Below, piece after piece: positions 22,791-33,223 of a DNA stretch of 64,000 nucleotides (position 1 is the first letter of the stretch; each line of letters begins with the position of its first letter). The position numbers and the translations under genes were made by a program. The stretch spans positions 8,804,381 through 8,868,380 of the forward strand of contig JABAKD010000011.1 of assembly GCA_012845835.1 (NCBI GenBank), in the 5' to 3' direction. A model generated the notes under the pieces. That model saw only the letters and a program-made list of their open reading frames with translations. It ran no database searches and had not been told where the DNA came from. This DNA comes from Undaria pinnatifida (Eukaryota > Sar > Phaeophyceae > Laminariales > Alariaceae).

Positions 22791-25700
22791 ATGCGTACTT
22801 CCTGGGCAATGTTTGGGGTGGTGGCAGCCGCTATTGGCCAGGCCCACCAAGCAAACGGGATGAGCGCCAGGCGCAGGAATTTGGCCCAGTGCACGGGCCA
22901 GGACCCGGGATCTGTAAGTGTTCTACTCCGTACGACGCGATACCACCTTGCCTGGCTGCGTGTCTGTGTGTTTTCCGGTAAAACAACGTGTTTTGGGGGC
23001 ATGTTGTAGTTTTTCATCTCAATATTCCGGTGGTCATGACATTCACGTTTATGTCGTACGCGGTGGCGTTCGTTCACCTTCTTCTGTTTTTTCTTCGTTT
23101 TCGGACTCATGTTGCACACAGTCGGGTTCGCGAATAAAATAGCAGTTACGTCTATCGTCTACTATGTAAGATAGCCAGCGTTTACCAGGTACCATACTAT
23201 TAGTCTATATATCAATATTCGTGACACGCCACGGCGCTATCATGGAGACCTGCTCAAACCCATGATGTAAGATAACCAACGTATACCAGGTAACATACTA
23301 CTATAGTCTATCTATGTCAATACTTGTGACACTTCACGGCGCTATGATCGAGACCTGTTCGAATCCATGAGGTACATGTTTTTAGCTTTCCGTTGTATAC
23401 ATATTAATAGTAGTGCACTATCCCCTATTATATAGACTTTGTAGGCTACATTTAACCTCCACGCGTCTGCTAGCGGGGAGTGCATTATAACCAACCAAAA
23501 CCAGGCACATCACAAGACGGGCGGTGCTTGATACTCTTTTTCAGGCGTTTGGGCTGTTTATCGGGAAGAACGTTCATTGTTCTCCGGATACGTTTTGAGT
23601 GGGATTAACGGCTCCTCAAGCACGGGTTTCCTCCGAAAAAAAAAATTGTGCGCCTATATAGTGGGGTGCTTCTGTTGACAAACTCGCGACAGTGGTATTT
23701 CAACAATGATAACAGGAAGTTGCTTGGCTGGAGAGCCCAGTCTGTCCGAGGTATTTGTTACCAAAATGATTTGCTGCCCCTATCGACCCGTAAATCATGA
23801 TGATGTGGAGTGCCAAATAAACAACCCATCGCGCTTCTTATTTTCTCGTTCTACATACCTGCATGGGTCTGGCCGTTCTCGCCGCATCGTAGCTGTCCCT
23901 CACGACCCACAGGTAGCAGTCAATAGCGTGCTATACGTAGCCATCAAAGCGCGGTTGCTCCACTCTTCTCCGCCAAGCGCGACACGTCCCGGAAGCAAAA
24001 GCCCGTGCTCAACGATCTTTACAGCGTCTATTTTGCTATCTCCACCACTGCCAATCGATCTCCACCGTCGCTGTACAGTTATATCTGCTGCTGCTGCTAA
24101 ACGATCCCAACTGATTGCTACGGCTACCTCTGCTGTGGTGTTGTGTCGTGTTGTTTTCGTTGTTGTTGTCTGTTTCAAACGTGCTTCTTCTATCTCCCTC
24201 TCTCTCTCTGCAGAGCTGCACCCATTACATAACCACAACCAGCACTACCTACGGCATCTGCAGGAGAAATGATCGAGGATTGCCAACATGCGGTGAGAGA
24301 CGCACGACGCTGCGATATAAAAATGTATCTTTGAGCAAGGCTACGGTAGAAGGTCCCCCCCCCAATTTTCACCACCTGGTCTTCAGCAGTCGTACGAGTG
24401 ATTCTGTACCTCATTGACCAAAACACGTTAGGTCGTTAGCTTGGCGCAGCATAGTGTTAATAATAGCTAACCATCCCATTCAGGATTCATATCGAAAAAA
24501 TAAAACCAGCACGGACGCCTATGACCGCAAGGAACAGGGGGCTGGGTGGCTGGTCACTCGCGCGAGCCACCATGAGCCACCGCAATAAAACTTGAAAAAA
24601 AAACCATAATACCCCTTCCACCGTAGGTTCGGTCCTTTAGTATACAGTTAGTATACACTGTATCCCAATAATGCCGGTTGAAAAGCGCCACTGCCCTCTA
24701 TGGTGCAGGTGAAATCGCTTGGCCCGACTGGAGCTCTCCACAGTATAGTCCGTGGCATAAGGACCACTAGGTATATAGACTACAACCAAACATATGGTGT
24801 AAAAATGAAACTGCACTGGGTATTTCCTCGGCAGTGAAGGAATCCTGTGTCCCTCGAAAAATATGTGGCCAAACAGTGCTACGTCTATCGTAGCATTCAT
24901 TGGGAGCATTGCAACATATGTCCCACGTCGGTAGTGCGCCATTCGTGCTTTAAATCACTGTTCGTTTGACGCCTAGGCCGTGAGACTGTTGGTGAGATGA
25001 CATTTTCATATTGGCCTCAACCTCAGGTTTGCGGCGAGGTAGCCTCGTAAAAATTAGTGCACCCCTGCCGTGGCTTGCTTCTTCTGCTGCAACCGGTCCC
25101 TTGCTGCTGTTGCAGTACGCTGTTGTCCACGATACGCAAGCCAAGAGCGAGTCCATCTTGTTCCGTTTTGAATGCACGCGCGCGAGATGGTAGTTTTAAA
25201 AGGGGTAGTTAGAATGCCGCTGCACGGGTTATGGTCTCAAGCAGGCTCACGCTTAGTCGGGCACCTACTTCCGGTTGTATACCCGCAACAATGACGAAGT
25301 ATGTCCCGCAGAGGTATTTATCTAAACCGTGCCGGCCATGAGGAAACTCAGAGGCTGGCGCCAAACACATACCAGTCCATACAGTAGATACCTGATTCAC
25401 CGTACGGGACGCGTGGTACGATAGGAGTGGTACCGTATAGCCGTCGATTTAGGATTGCCTGGACTCCTCATCTGAAGGTCTGGCTAGTCTCTTTCGACCA
25501 TCCCTTCTGTTAGGCCATACTATTCGTACCATAAGGCTATCAGAGCATGCAACTGTTCATGGGACTAAACATGTATTGTTTGTTATCAAGCGTAGTGTTC
25601 TGGGTGGCGCAGAGCCAGATCCCCAGATCCGCAGCAAGCAGCCTCATAATATGGGTTAGGTGCTGCCCGTACACTACCTTGCATCGCGTGCGCGTTTCAC

Positions 25701-26852
25701 TGTAAGGAGGCGTAAGTAAGGTCATCGCGACATATCATGACCTACTACTGCACTTCACTGGTGGGCTGCACTGCACCATTGTGCGGGCGCAGCAGCATCA
25801 ACTGATTCACTACGGCGTTTCCATGCCGCCTTTCGCGCTGTGATCGTGATCCTAATCCTTAGCCTAACTCCTACCCAAACCTAACCCCTACCCCGACCTT
25901 ATCCCCAACCCCAACCCTAATCCTGTGCTCCAATGCAGAACTGTCGCCATGCCCGCAAGGGGTCGCCGTGTGCGACGACCCCCACGTCCAAGGTCTTCTC
26001 GGCCAGCGCCTAGAGTTTTCCGGAGTCAGCGGCGCCTGGTACAGCTTCCTGAAAGACGCATACACTGGCCTCGACGTCAACATTCGCCTTTCCGCACCGT
26101 TGGAGGAGGAGTTCCCCGACCGGCAGCTGGTAACCGGCGTGTCTGTCCTCTACCAGGACCACTCCGTGGTCATCCAGGTTTTGGATCCGTCTCACACTAT
26201 CACCAACGGCTGCCCCGACGGAGTGTCGCCATGCTTGGCGGATGGCGGTCTTCAAGTGATTGTCGATGGGAAGGAACGGCCCGACCTCCTCTCCCCGAGC
26301 ATGGACGTTTCCCTGCCTGGCGACACGTTCATCTCCTCCTCGAACCTACCCGTAGAGTGTCGGATGTTCGGAGGTGACAAGATGTGGGCGCAGATGTACG
26401 AAGAGATGCTGCAGAATCAACGCTCACTGCTAGCCCACAGCTTCGAGGAGTGGATCTTGGAATCCAAAAACATGGCGGCGCACGACTGGTGCACCAAATA
26501 TGTGGCGGAAAAGGGTCTTGCTAACGTGCAGTCCAGCCACGCCGTTTTCAAGATCGAAACTCCGTACATCACGCTTCGCCTGAACGCCGGCATCAACTCC
26601 CAGTCCCAGGGCGAGCTCAACTGGGATGGGCGTGTTCTGCCCGAGCTCGAGTTCTGGCAGATGGATCTTGGTCTCGAAGGTTTCGACCGCCAGAACAGCT
26701 TGTCGGGTGTTTTGGGCGAGACCGCATACCCAGTTCTGGGCCATGACGGCAAGATGGTGATGGAAGGGCCTGACGCGATCCGTGGTAACGTTGCGGACTA
26801 CCGTGTGGCGGGCGCCTTGGGCACGGACTTTGAGCTGCTGCACCATCTGTGA
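22791..26852 (+). CDS. Gene B: secreted root-cap / vWD-like domain protein, three coding exons
   Basis: Exons are 22791-22913, 24214-24292 and 25939-26852; introns run GTAAGT..CTCTGCAG and GTGAGA..AATGCAG. The coding total is 1,116 nt, giving 371 residues. The chosen start is the first ATG in its frame. Residues 1-23 form a likely signal peptide (MRTSWAMFGVVAAAIGQAHQ). Exon 2 gives SCTHY..GICRR..GLPTC. Exon 3 carries CDDPHVQGLLGQ near residues 79-90, SGAWYSFLKD, paired cysteines (NGC..SPCLADGG), a WILESKNMAAHDWC segment, ITLRLNAGIN, FWQMDLG and VLGETAYP near 325-332. Exon 2 is exactly 79 nt and both intron phases match gene A, which strongly supports the model. The fold assignment (Root_cap PF06830 / vWD-like) is from memory. 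Extracellular function is inferred; the substrate or partner is unknown. Confidence 0.9.
22914..24213 (+). other. Gene B intron 1 (1,300 bp)
   Basis: A phase-0 intron from GTAAGTGT to a CT-rich tract ending CTCTCTCTGCAG. It contains a tandem duplication (23164-23370). An in-frame run of about 500 bases before the acceptor (23706-24213) is open but shows no similarity to gene A, so it is kept as intron. Confidence 0.8.
23164..23370. repeat. Two-copy tandem repeat of about 104 bp in gene B intron 1
   Basis: Copy 1 (23164-23263) and copy 2 (23264-23370) share ATGTAAGATA.CCA.CGT, TACCAGGTA.CATACTA, AGTCTAT, TCAATA.T.GTGACAC and CACGGCGCTAT.AT.GAGACCTG.TC. Each copy contains one TACCAGGTA motif. 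Confidence 0.88.
24333..24637 (-). mobile_element. Family B MITE in gene B intron 2
   Basis: Termini are AGCAAGGCTACGGTAGA and TCCACCGTAGGTTCGGTCC. Inside are CAGTCGTACGAGTGATTCTG and GGTCACTCGCGCGAGCCACC, the two palindromic boxes of the family in reverse order. It starts 40 bp after the exon 2 donor. Confidence 0.85.
24640..24905. mobile_element. Probable degenerate family A MITE
   Basis: The right end, AGTGCTACGTCTATCGTAGCATTCATT, resembles the family A terminus. The rest is only weakly similar (GTGTAAAAATGAAACTGC, CTCGGCAGTGAAGG). No matching left terminus was found. Confidence 0.35.
25850..25925. repeat. Degenerate CCCTAA-like tract before the exon 3 acceptor
   Basis: Successive units CCTAATCCTTAGCCTAACTC, CCAAACCTAACCCC, ACCCCGACC and CCAACCCTAATCC resemble decayed telomere-type repeats. 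They may now act as the polypyrimidine tract of gene B intron 2. Confidence 0.5.
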
Positions 26853-29006
26853 AATGGAACAAAAACGAAAAACGTGTGCGCATAACGGCGGATGTCACAG
26901 GTTAGCAACGCCTCTGTTTCGCTTCTTTACGCACCTTTGTGCGCTATTTTCTGTTTGGAGGTGCCCCGTCCTAGCGGCATGGTGAAAGTAACCCCTGTTG
27001 CGTGGCGTCGTAGCCCGATGCCTTTGCCTTTATGATTCATTCTTACGTGTGTTGTGGTGTTGAGGCGTTCCACCTTATAGCAGCATCGTTAGAGCTGTCC
27101 CTCCGGCGTGGCGCCACGTGGATTTTGATCTTTCAGAAAGAGGTTCTACTCGCTCCTTCCACACAAAAGGCGTCAAAACAGCAAGCTAAGCAACCAAGCT
27201 CGAGCTATGATCGTACCCCAAACCACACGTATTTTAGTGGTCCGAGAGTAGAGACAAGCCTGTGTAACACAGGCGTGACGTTCCCTGTTTTTGTACAACT
27301 AGCTATGTTCCTCCCTTTGTTCACTTAGGATAATGGCGGGTAGAGTACTAATAACATGTATATTGTCGTTGGGAACGTGTCTCGACGGTTTTCCCTTCAC
27401 TTCGATTCAGCCACGGTGTGCTGTCTTATCGCGTCCCTCTTTTGCATTGTTTCTTGCTGCGGACCAACCGAGAGGATATAGTTCACTCTTCAGCCCAGCT
27501 CTTGAACGCTTTACAACGGCCCATTTGATTGGGCCATTGCGTCCCGCTTTTATTGCGCGTGCTACTTAGATATTTATAGGCCGTGGTGATGTCTGCTTTT
27601 TTTGTGTATTGTAGGCCAATTCTTGGGCGGTTAGTGAGTTCGGAATCATCCGACGCCTACCCTCGTTTCGACTCTCTTTGCTGCGAGAACGAACGTCTGC
27701 ACTTGTATTCCTAAAAATAGAGCACATACTCTGGCGTAGCTACCACATCAAGCCGCACTGTGCGCGTAAAATGCCAATCAAGCACCGCCACTATCTTCAC
27801 CCTATTTCTCCTCGAGGTACTTTGCACTGTGCAAGGGTGCTTTTAGTGCGGTAGGTACTGTGTGGTATTTGGTCAAAAGCTAAAAAGCTACCCGAATACC
27901 CGGGCGTAGTTAGAGTATCTCGATCCCAGTGTTAAGTATCGACACAACTAGTAGTATAATAGTGTTGGGGGGTGGTCAGGCGGGAACGTAATTACCCGTT
28001 GTGCAGGTTCTACGCTGTTCTAGCCTGATAGGACCCCGGGTAGGGACGTGTATGGTTGGCATTTGGCGCTATACCAAAGCGCCATCTGACTGCCTGGGTA
28101 TGTATGTACGAGTATTTCGATCTTAGGTTATGTGACACTAAGACGGGGGTGGTAGTGGGGAGTGGTAACACAAACAACATCTGCCCCTTCGGTAGGTTGT
28201 GCCCGCGGGTAGGTTATGCCTGGGTACCCCAACGTACGTACCCTGCCAATCGTAACTTTGGTATCGTGTTTCCCTACCAGGACGTTGTTTTGGTCTACCT
28301 GCGATTTTTTCTCGCTATCACAGCAGGGCCCGCTGCTCCAGATAGTGGGAGAGGCACAAGTCCATCAAGCGTAGTGCCGGTCTTGCTATTTTGTTCTCTT
28401 AGGTAACTCTTAGGTTTTCCTTTGGCATTCTTATGTGTACGGGAAAGTCCTGATCTATGAGGTTTGATGCGCTATGTACACGTAAAAAAAACCCTTCAGA
28501 GCCGCATCCACGGCTTTTTGGAGACAGATTACGTCTCGGGTTAGTGTTTTCGGTAGCACAAGGGTTAAGAAGCCCACCCGCGTTTGAGGTCTCGAGGGTG
28601 GGGCAGTGGCTTACGACGGATGGAACTGCGGTATCGACGTTTTAGTTATACTCAGCGGATGTGGGTTTCTAGTTCATCTGCCGTTTTTTTGTTCCAGTTG
28701 CATTTGAGTTGTCCTATCGGGTGCGTGCTGATAGTAATGGTGTTTTTGGTGTGCCCTGTTGGTGGCATTATCACCCCTCCCGTGCACTGCCCCCTGGTCA
28801 AGCCACCATTGCCCCCCTCTCGTTGAGGGCCCACGATAGAGGATACACCCGCTTCTTCCGCTCTCGGTAGAGACACCGAGGCGCAAGGTAATCGAATAAC
28901 CAATGCATCATGCGTGCAAGCGACCTGGATAACGCCTCCCTCGAAGATGAAACCAAAACCCGTGCCCTTGCGGACTTCGCCGCAAGCACGAACCCCTGAC
29001 AGCTTG
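26853..29006. other. No gene recognised in 2.1 kb downstream of gene B
   Basis: The 3' untranslated region of gene B presumably starts here. Open frames up to 116 codons are present but show no motifs, and no repeat family member was recognised. Confidence 0.4.
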
Positions 29007-29245
29007 AATCATCCCGCGGTAGGGGTTTGCACGTTTTGGGCCAACGTTTCTGACCGATTCAGCTCCCCTCGAGTATGGAACTATTGGTTAGTATGGCAAT
29101 TTCCCGATACTGTTTGCTTTAGAACTAGCGCATACCAATGTTGGTTGGGTTGCGCGAACGACCTTCGTTCGAAGTCATGCTTCGGATGATGTATTGTTAG
29201 GGGCTCAGAAACTCTTTTTGCACCCCCCTATCGTGGGATGATTCG
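29007..29245. mobile_element. MITE related to family C
   Basis: Termini GAATCATCCCGCGGTAGGGG and CCCCCTATCGTGGGATGATTC are near-perfect inverted repeats. The interior differs from the other family C copies and lacks their paired CTCACATGAG boxes, so it may be a sub-family. Confidence 0.75.
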
Positions 29246-29613
29246 CTTGTGCTATTGCTTAGGCAGAACTTGTGGAATATCACGAATTTGAAGTGGTCTG
29301 ACAGTGTTGTCCGTGACGTGCGCGCGCCCATACCGTCGCGGATGTGAAGATAGGGAGTTGGCGGGCGCATGCGTTGTGTGCCGATCAATTTAGAAGCAGC
29401 CCACATGCATATCGATCGCCTTTTGAGGCCCATTCGGAATGCGGACGAACAGCACCGCGAAGCAAAAAACGTGGTACATACTCGTGTTTTGATTGTGTCG
29501 ATCGCTTGGGTTCAGCAGGAGCACTCCAGTATTACGCTTCCCTTTGTCCGAAACTATGCGTATCAAATCGGCTGCGCTGCTGAGTGGCGAACGAAATAGT
29601 ACAAAAATAAACG
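29246..29613. other. No feature recognised
   Basis: Spacer of about 0.37 kb between two MITEs. Confidence 0.4.
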
Positions 29614-29923
29614 ACCAACGCTACGGTAAAGGGGGTTGGTTACCTATGGAGGCTTTTTTTGCAGTGGCTTGGGGTGACTCGCACGAGTGACCCCCTTGTC
29701 CCTTGCGGTCAAAGGCTTTCGCGATGGTTCAAGTTTACGATACGAATCTTCAATCGGGTGGTTAGCTACGCTATGCCTAACAGATCACCCAACGTGTTTT
29801 CGTCAGTGAGGTACAGAGTCACTCGTGCGATTGGCTCAGACCAGGTAGTGAAAAAAGCGGTATATCACAACTTAATCATAACACCGTCGTAACATCCCCC
29901 CTAGTAATACCGTAGCCTTGATC
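29614..29923 (+). mobile_element. Family B MITE
   Basis: It starts CAACGCTACGGTAAAGGGGG and ends ACCGTAGCCTTGATC. The internal boxes are GGTGACTCGCACGAGTGACC and GAGTCACTCGTGCGATTGGC. A short insertion near 29865-29900 makes it slightly longer than the 265-bp copies. Confidence 0.82.
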
Positions 29924-30475
29924 AAACGTGGAAGCTTTATTGCAGCGAGACATGTAAAAACAATCAGAGGCTGAGGCTGGTGTTGTTGTGTTGACCAGTG
30001 TGGTGAAGGCTACACCGAGACTGTTCGAGTGCAGGGGACGGCGAGTACCCCGTCGATTGGTCACGCCATCAACGACATATGTAAGCACCTCAAAACCAGA
30101 ATTCAACTGCTCACGGGCAAATAACTCACCACATGTTCTACCGTCGCCCGCTGCCAGTCCACCGCCGGCACAGCAGTAGGCCGCTTGTGCATGATCGAGA
30201 AATCTAAAATACTCAGCTCGCGACGCACGTACTTACCGTCATTTCTTCCCGCCGTGCGAGCGGTTTACCTCGTCGCTACACCTAATACTACTGCCGGGCA
30301 CAAACCTCACCCGACAAAATACAACGTCCCCTTCTGGTGGCCACAGACGGCATACAAAAAATTTACCGGCTGTGCTGCAAAGCACCAAACAAGCTATACG
30401 AACTACTACAGGGCATGTCTTCACCGAACGCACATCGAATTACACGTTCAGCCGTCCCCCCCCCAATGCAATGAT
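29924..30475. other. No gene recognised
   Basis: A 115-codon open frame (30185-30532) has no recognisable motif and overlaps the next MITE. Confidence 0.4.
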
Positions 30476-30741
30476 GAGTCATCCCACTGTAGGAGTTCAG
30501 CAGAAGATTCTAAGAAGTTTCTGGGCTCCTAACATGAGGAGCTCAAGATTCTTCACCCGAAACATGACTTCGAGGGCATTCGCTGCGAGCAACCCTCATT
30601 AACGCCCTGTGCGCTAGTCTCGAAACGAATACACTCGTGCCTAATATTATTATACTAACGGACGGTTCCACGCTTGAGGAGCTCAACCGGTAAGGTATAC
30701 CTTTTTTGGGCTCAAAACCTGTAACCCCTAGCGTGGAATGA
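30476..30741 (+). mobile_element. Family C MITE
   Basis: It begins AGTCATCCCACTGTAGGAG and ends CCCCTAGCGTGGAATGACC. The internal boxes CTCCTAACATGAGGAGCTC and TTCCACGCTTGAGGAGCTC are decayed versions of the family palindromes. Confidence 0.8.
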
Positions 30742-31124
30742 CCCTGAGATGTGCCATGAACCGATCTGCTCAGCGACGCACACCGCCCCGACGGCTCCGT
30801 GGTGATTCCATGTGCATCTTGTCGAAGTCGGCCGCGAAGCTTAGCTCCGAGTCCTTCCATACGGAGAGATAGATTGTTCAGCGACACCTAGCTTTGAGGG
30901 CGATTTTTTCCAGCAAGCATTATCCGAACAGCGCATGGCACCTACGCCCACTCGTGCACGAGGCTGACGCGGTGCTGTACCACGGCACTCGAAGCGACCG
31001 AAATCCCAATTGGATGTAAAGCGTCGCCACTCGCTCAAGTGTCGAAGCTCCAGGCCTCAAGGATTCGGGTACAGAGCGGTCGCAAGAGTACTAAGGCACG
31101 GATGAAACGCATACCAGGTATACA
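30742..31124. other. No feature recognised; 3' flank of the membrane-protein locus
   Basis: No repeat or gene identified. Confidence 0.35.
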
Positions 31125-32228
31125 TCAAGTTTTATCAGCAGCGTCCGGCAGAGGAGTCAGACCCAGAGGCGGAGCACCTGCAGCCCCTTGCGTCGGGCCG
31201 GGTGCCCGACTACCTGACGCGGCTAAGACTGCCCCGACAAGGCAAAAGACAAGAAGAAGAACGAACCCAACCGCACCGACAGCTCCCGTTCGATACAACC
31301 ACACAGCGCCCTGCATCTGCCAGAAAATATCGAAAAACGGAGCCGTCGACATGATCCGACGGCGGTATGCCCCCTTCAGTGCAGAGCAACAGTTATCGGT
31401 GCACCTGGCTGGCGAACCACACGAGAAAAACACACCAAACACGGACAACGTGAGCATTCCCGCACCGACCACGATCATGCACAACCCGGAGACCACAAGG
31501 TACATTATCAGCCCTGACCCTTCGGGCGCTCCGCACGACGAGAAACTGTCGACCTGGATGGTCACGTAGCTGCCAAAAATGTACATAACCCCCCATGAGA
31601 AAGGCGCTAAGAAATTCACGACAAACGCAGAACAACTATGGTTTCGAATATCAACCGGGGGAATCTTTCGCATGGACTTGATGTCCAAGGGCGACCGATA
31701 CGTGAAATATAGCACAACGGCCGAAATAATCTCAGTTGCCAGGCCGAACACGAGCAGTGCGATCACTATGGGACGAATGGAGCCCTCGCCATAGAATTCA
31801 GGTTCAGCCGTGCCGTCTTGGCTCTCTTCCGTGACGAACTGGTACTCCTTTATCTCCCGGTGCTCGTCGAAGCAACCGTCTACCCGCGATATCTCGGAGA
31901 TGACGACTGCGGCCGAGATCAGGTTTCCCCCTACAAACAAGAACCACCTATTCCGAAAAACTTCCGGCCAAATAATAGCACCGTTTCCGTCTCTCAGTCT
32001 GACCTCTGCGCCCCGAACCGAACCTTTAGGACCGAGGCCCAGCGTGTCACCGTCATTTGGAGCGCCATTGATGCAATGCTCGTTGTTTTGTGGGGCGGGA
32101 TTACTACCGGTCCAAGTCTGACCAGCATCCTGCACCGCCGCGGAGCTGGGATTGGCGTCTGCATATCACAACAGCGAAGCCAAGCAGCAGACGATGATGG
32201 AATGCGCAAGGGATGCGAAGTGAAGCAT
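31125..32228 (-). CDS. Multi-pass membrane protein of unknown family; ORF with an in-frame TGA near the start
   Basis: An uninterrupted 336-codon frame runs from 32135 (a GTG, probably not the true start) to the TGA at 31125-31127. Counting from there, hydrophobic segments lie near residues 64-82, 113-136, 161-183, 199-228 and 284-306, with a cysteine-rich loop (SCGSPARCTDNCC) before the last. In the same frame, ATG at 32228 starts a signal-like peptide, MLHFASLAHSIIVCCLASLL. It is followed by TGA (32168-32166) and then YADANPSSAAVQDAG, which runs into the main frame. Three explanations fit: a nonsense mutation or base error in a single-exon gene; an intron ending at TATGCAG just after the TGA with a first exon I cannot find; or stop readthrough. 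I do not recognise the family. The length and clustered hydrophobic segments argue against chance. Confidence 0.72.
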
Positions 32229-32925
32229 TCTCTTTCACGATCGCGGGAACGAAGTCCGGCAGCAGGTCACGGTGACGACACGCATAACGAATTCGGGAAC
32301 GATTTTTTCTAAGGGTGCAACAGGTCGTTGGCATCATTGGGACGGTCTACTAAGTGCTGACAACACCAGATGTACTACATTTGGAGCGTGCGCGTCTCCT
32401 TACCTTGCCCATCGTCAATGTCATCGTAAATAACTACCCACTGCCAAAACAAAATAAAGCACTCCTTCTGACTACTGACTAGACTGCGCTATCGATTCAG
32501 GGTGATCACCGCATCATACAACTGTCCCCCCCGATAGTCGCATGTCCGTACGCCCAAGCAACGGCAACAAGGTACATACAAACGCGGTTGTCAATTACAA
32601 GTGGCACATGAGTCTAAAAAGCAAGAATAACGAGTGTAGTTGATGGTGTTTTTTAAGTTTTGATGAACAGACGGGTTTCCCTTTTTCGAGCCGGAGGGCT
32701 GTCTGAATGCAGCAGGAACAACTAGCGTACTGCAGCAGTGTGCCGATCAAAGTTCAACGTAGGGCGGTTGGATAGCAAAGCAGTGGGGCATGATAGAGGA
32801 ATATTTTGAAGAAGAGATGGCTGTCAAGGTATTGAATGTACGATGTCCGCCAGACTCCCAGCTGACAAACGTGCCCATCATTACCCATGTCTTGGAAGCA
32901 GGTAGGCTAGGTGTGGGACGAGGCA
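32229..32925. other. Upstream of the membrane-protein locus; nothing recognised
   Basis: No TATA-like element or repeat stands out. A first exon for the locus, if it exists, should be in or beyond this stretch on the minus strand. Confidence 0.35.
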
Positions 32926-33223
32926 GACCAAGGCTACGTACGGCAGGGGGGGTAACTTTTCGGTGCGCTTTTTTTGCTGTGGCTCGGGTGCACCCGCGCC
33001 CCAGTGACCCCCCCCCTTGTTTTGTTTTTGCGGTATTAAGCTATCGCGTGCTGTTTTAAATTTCCGATTCGAATCTAAAATGGAATGTTTTACCGACGCC
33101 TGCGCCAAAAAAGGAAAGTCTCCTAAAGTTTGAAGTCAGTTTTGAGGCGCAGAGTTACTCTTGCGAGTGACCCAAACCCGATTGTGCAAAAAGGGGTGTG
33201 ATACTACAATACCGTGGTCTTGA
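32926..33223 (+). mobile_element. Family B MITE
   Basis: It starts AGACCAAGGCTACGTACGGC and ends ACAATACCGTGGTCTTGAT. The internal boxes are GGTGCACCCGCGCCCCAGTGACC (decayed) and GAGTTACTCTTGCGAGTGACC. Confidence 0.75.

Larger units (their letters stand above)
24293..25938 (+). other. Gene B intron 2 (1,646 bp)
   Basis: The donor GTGAGAGA follows a TGC G and the acceptor is CCAATGCAG. It splits the codon after base one, exactly as in gene A. The intron contains a family B MITE, a family A remnant and a CCCTAA-like pyrimidine tract next to the acceptor. Confidence 0.82.

Noticed and set aside
23706..24272. 188-codon frame running into gene B exon 2
   Set aside because: It is in a different frame from the SCTHY exon. 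Gene A has no equivalent, and the CT-rich tract before 24214 is a typical acceptor region.
31039..31569. 176-codon plus-strand open frame
   Set aside because: It is antisense to the membrane-protein frame, proline/arginine-rich and without motifs.
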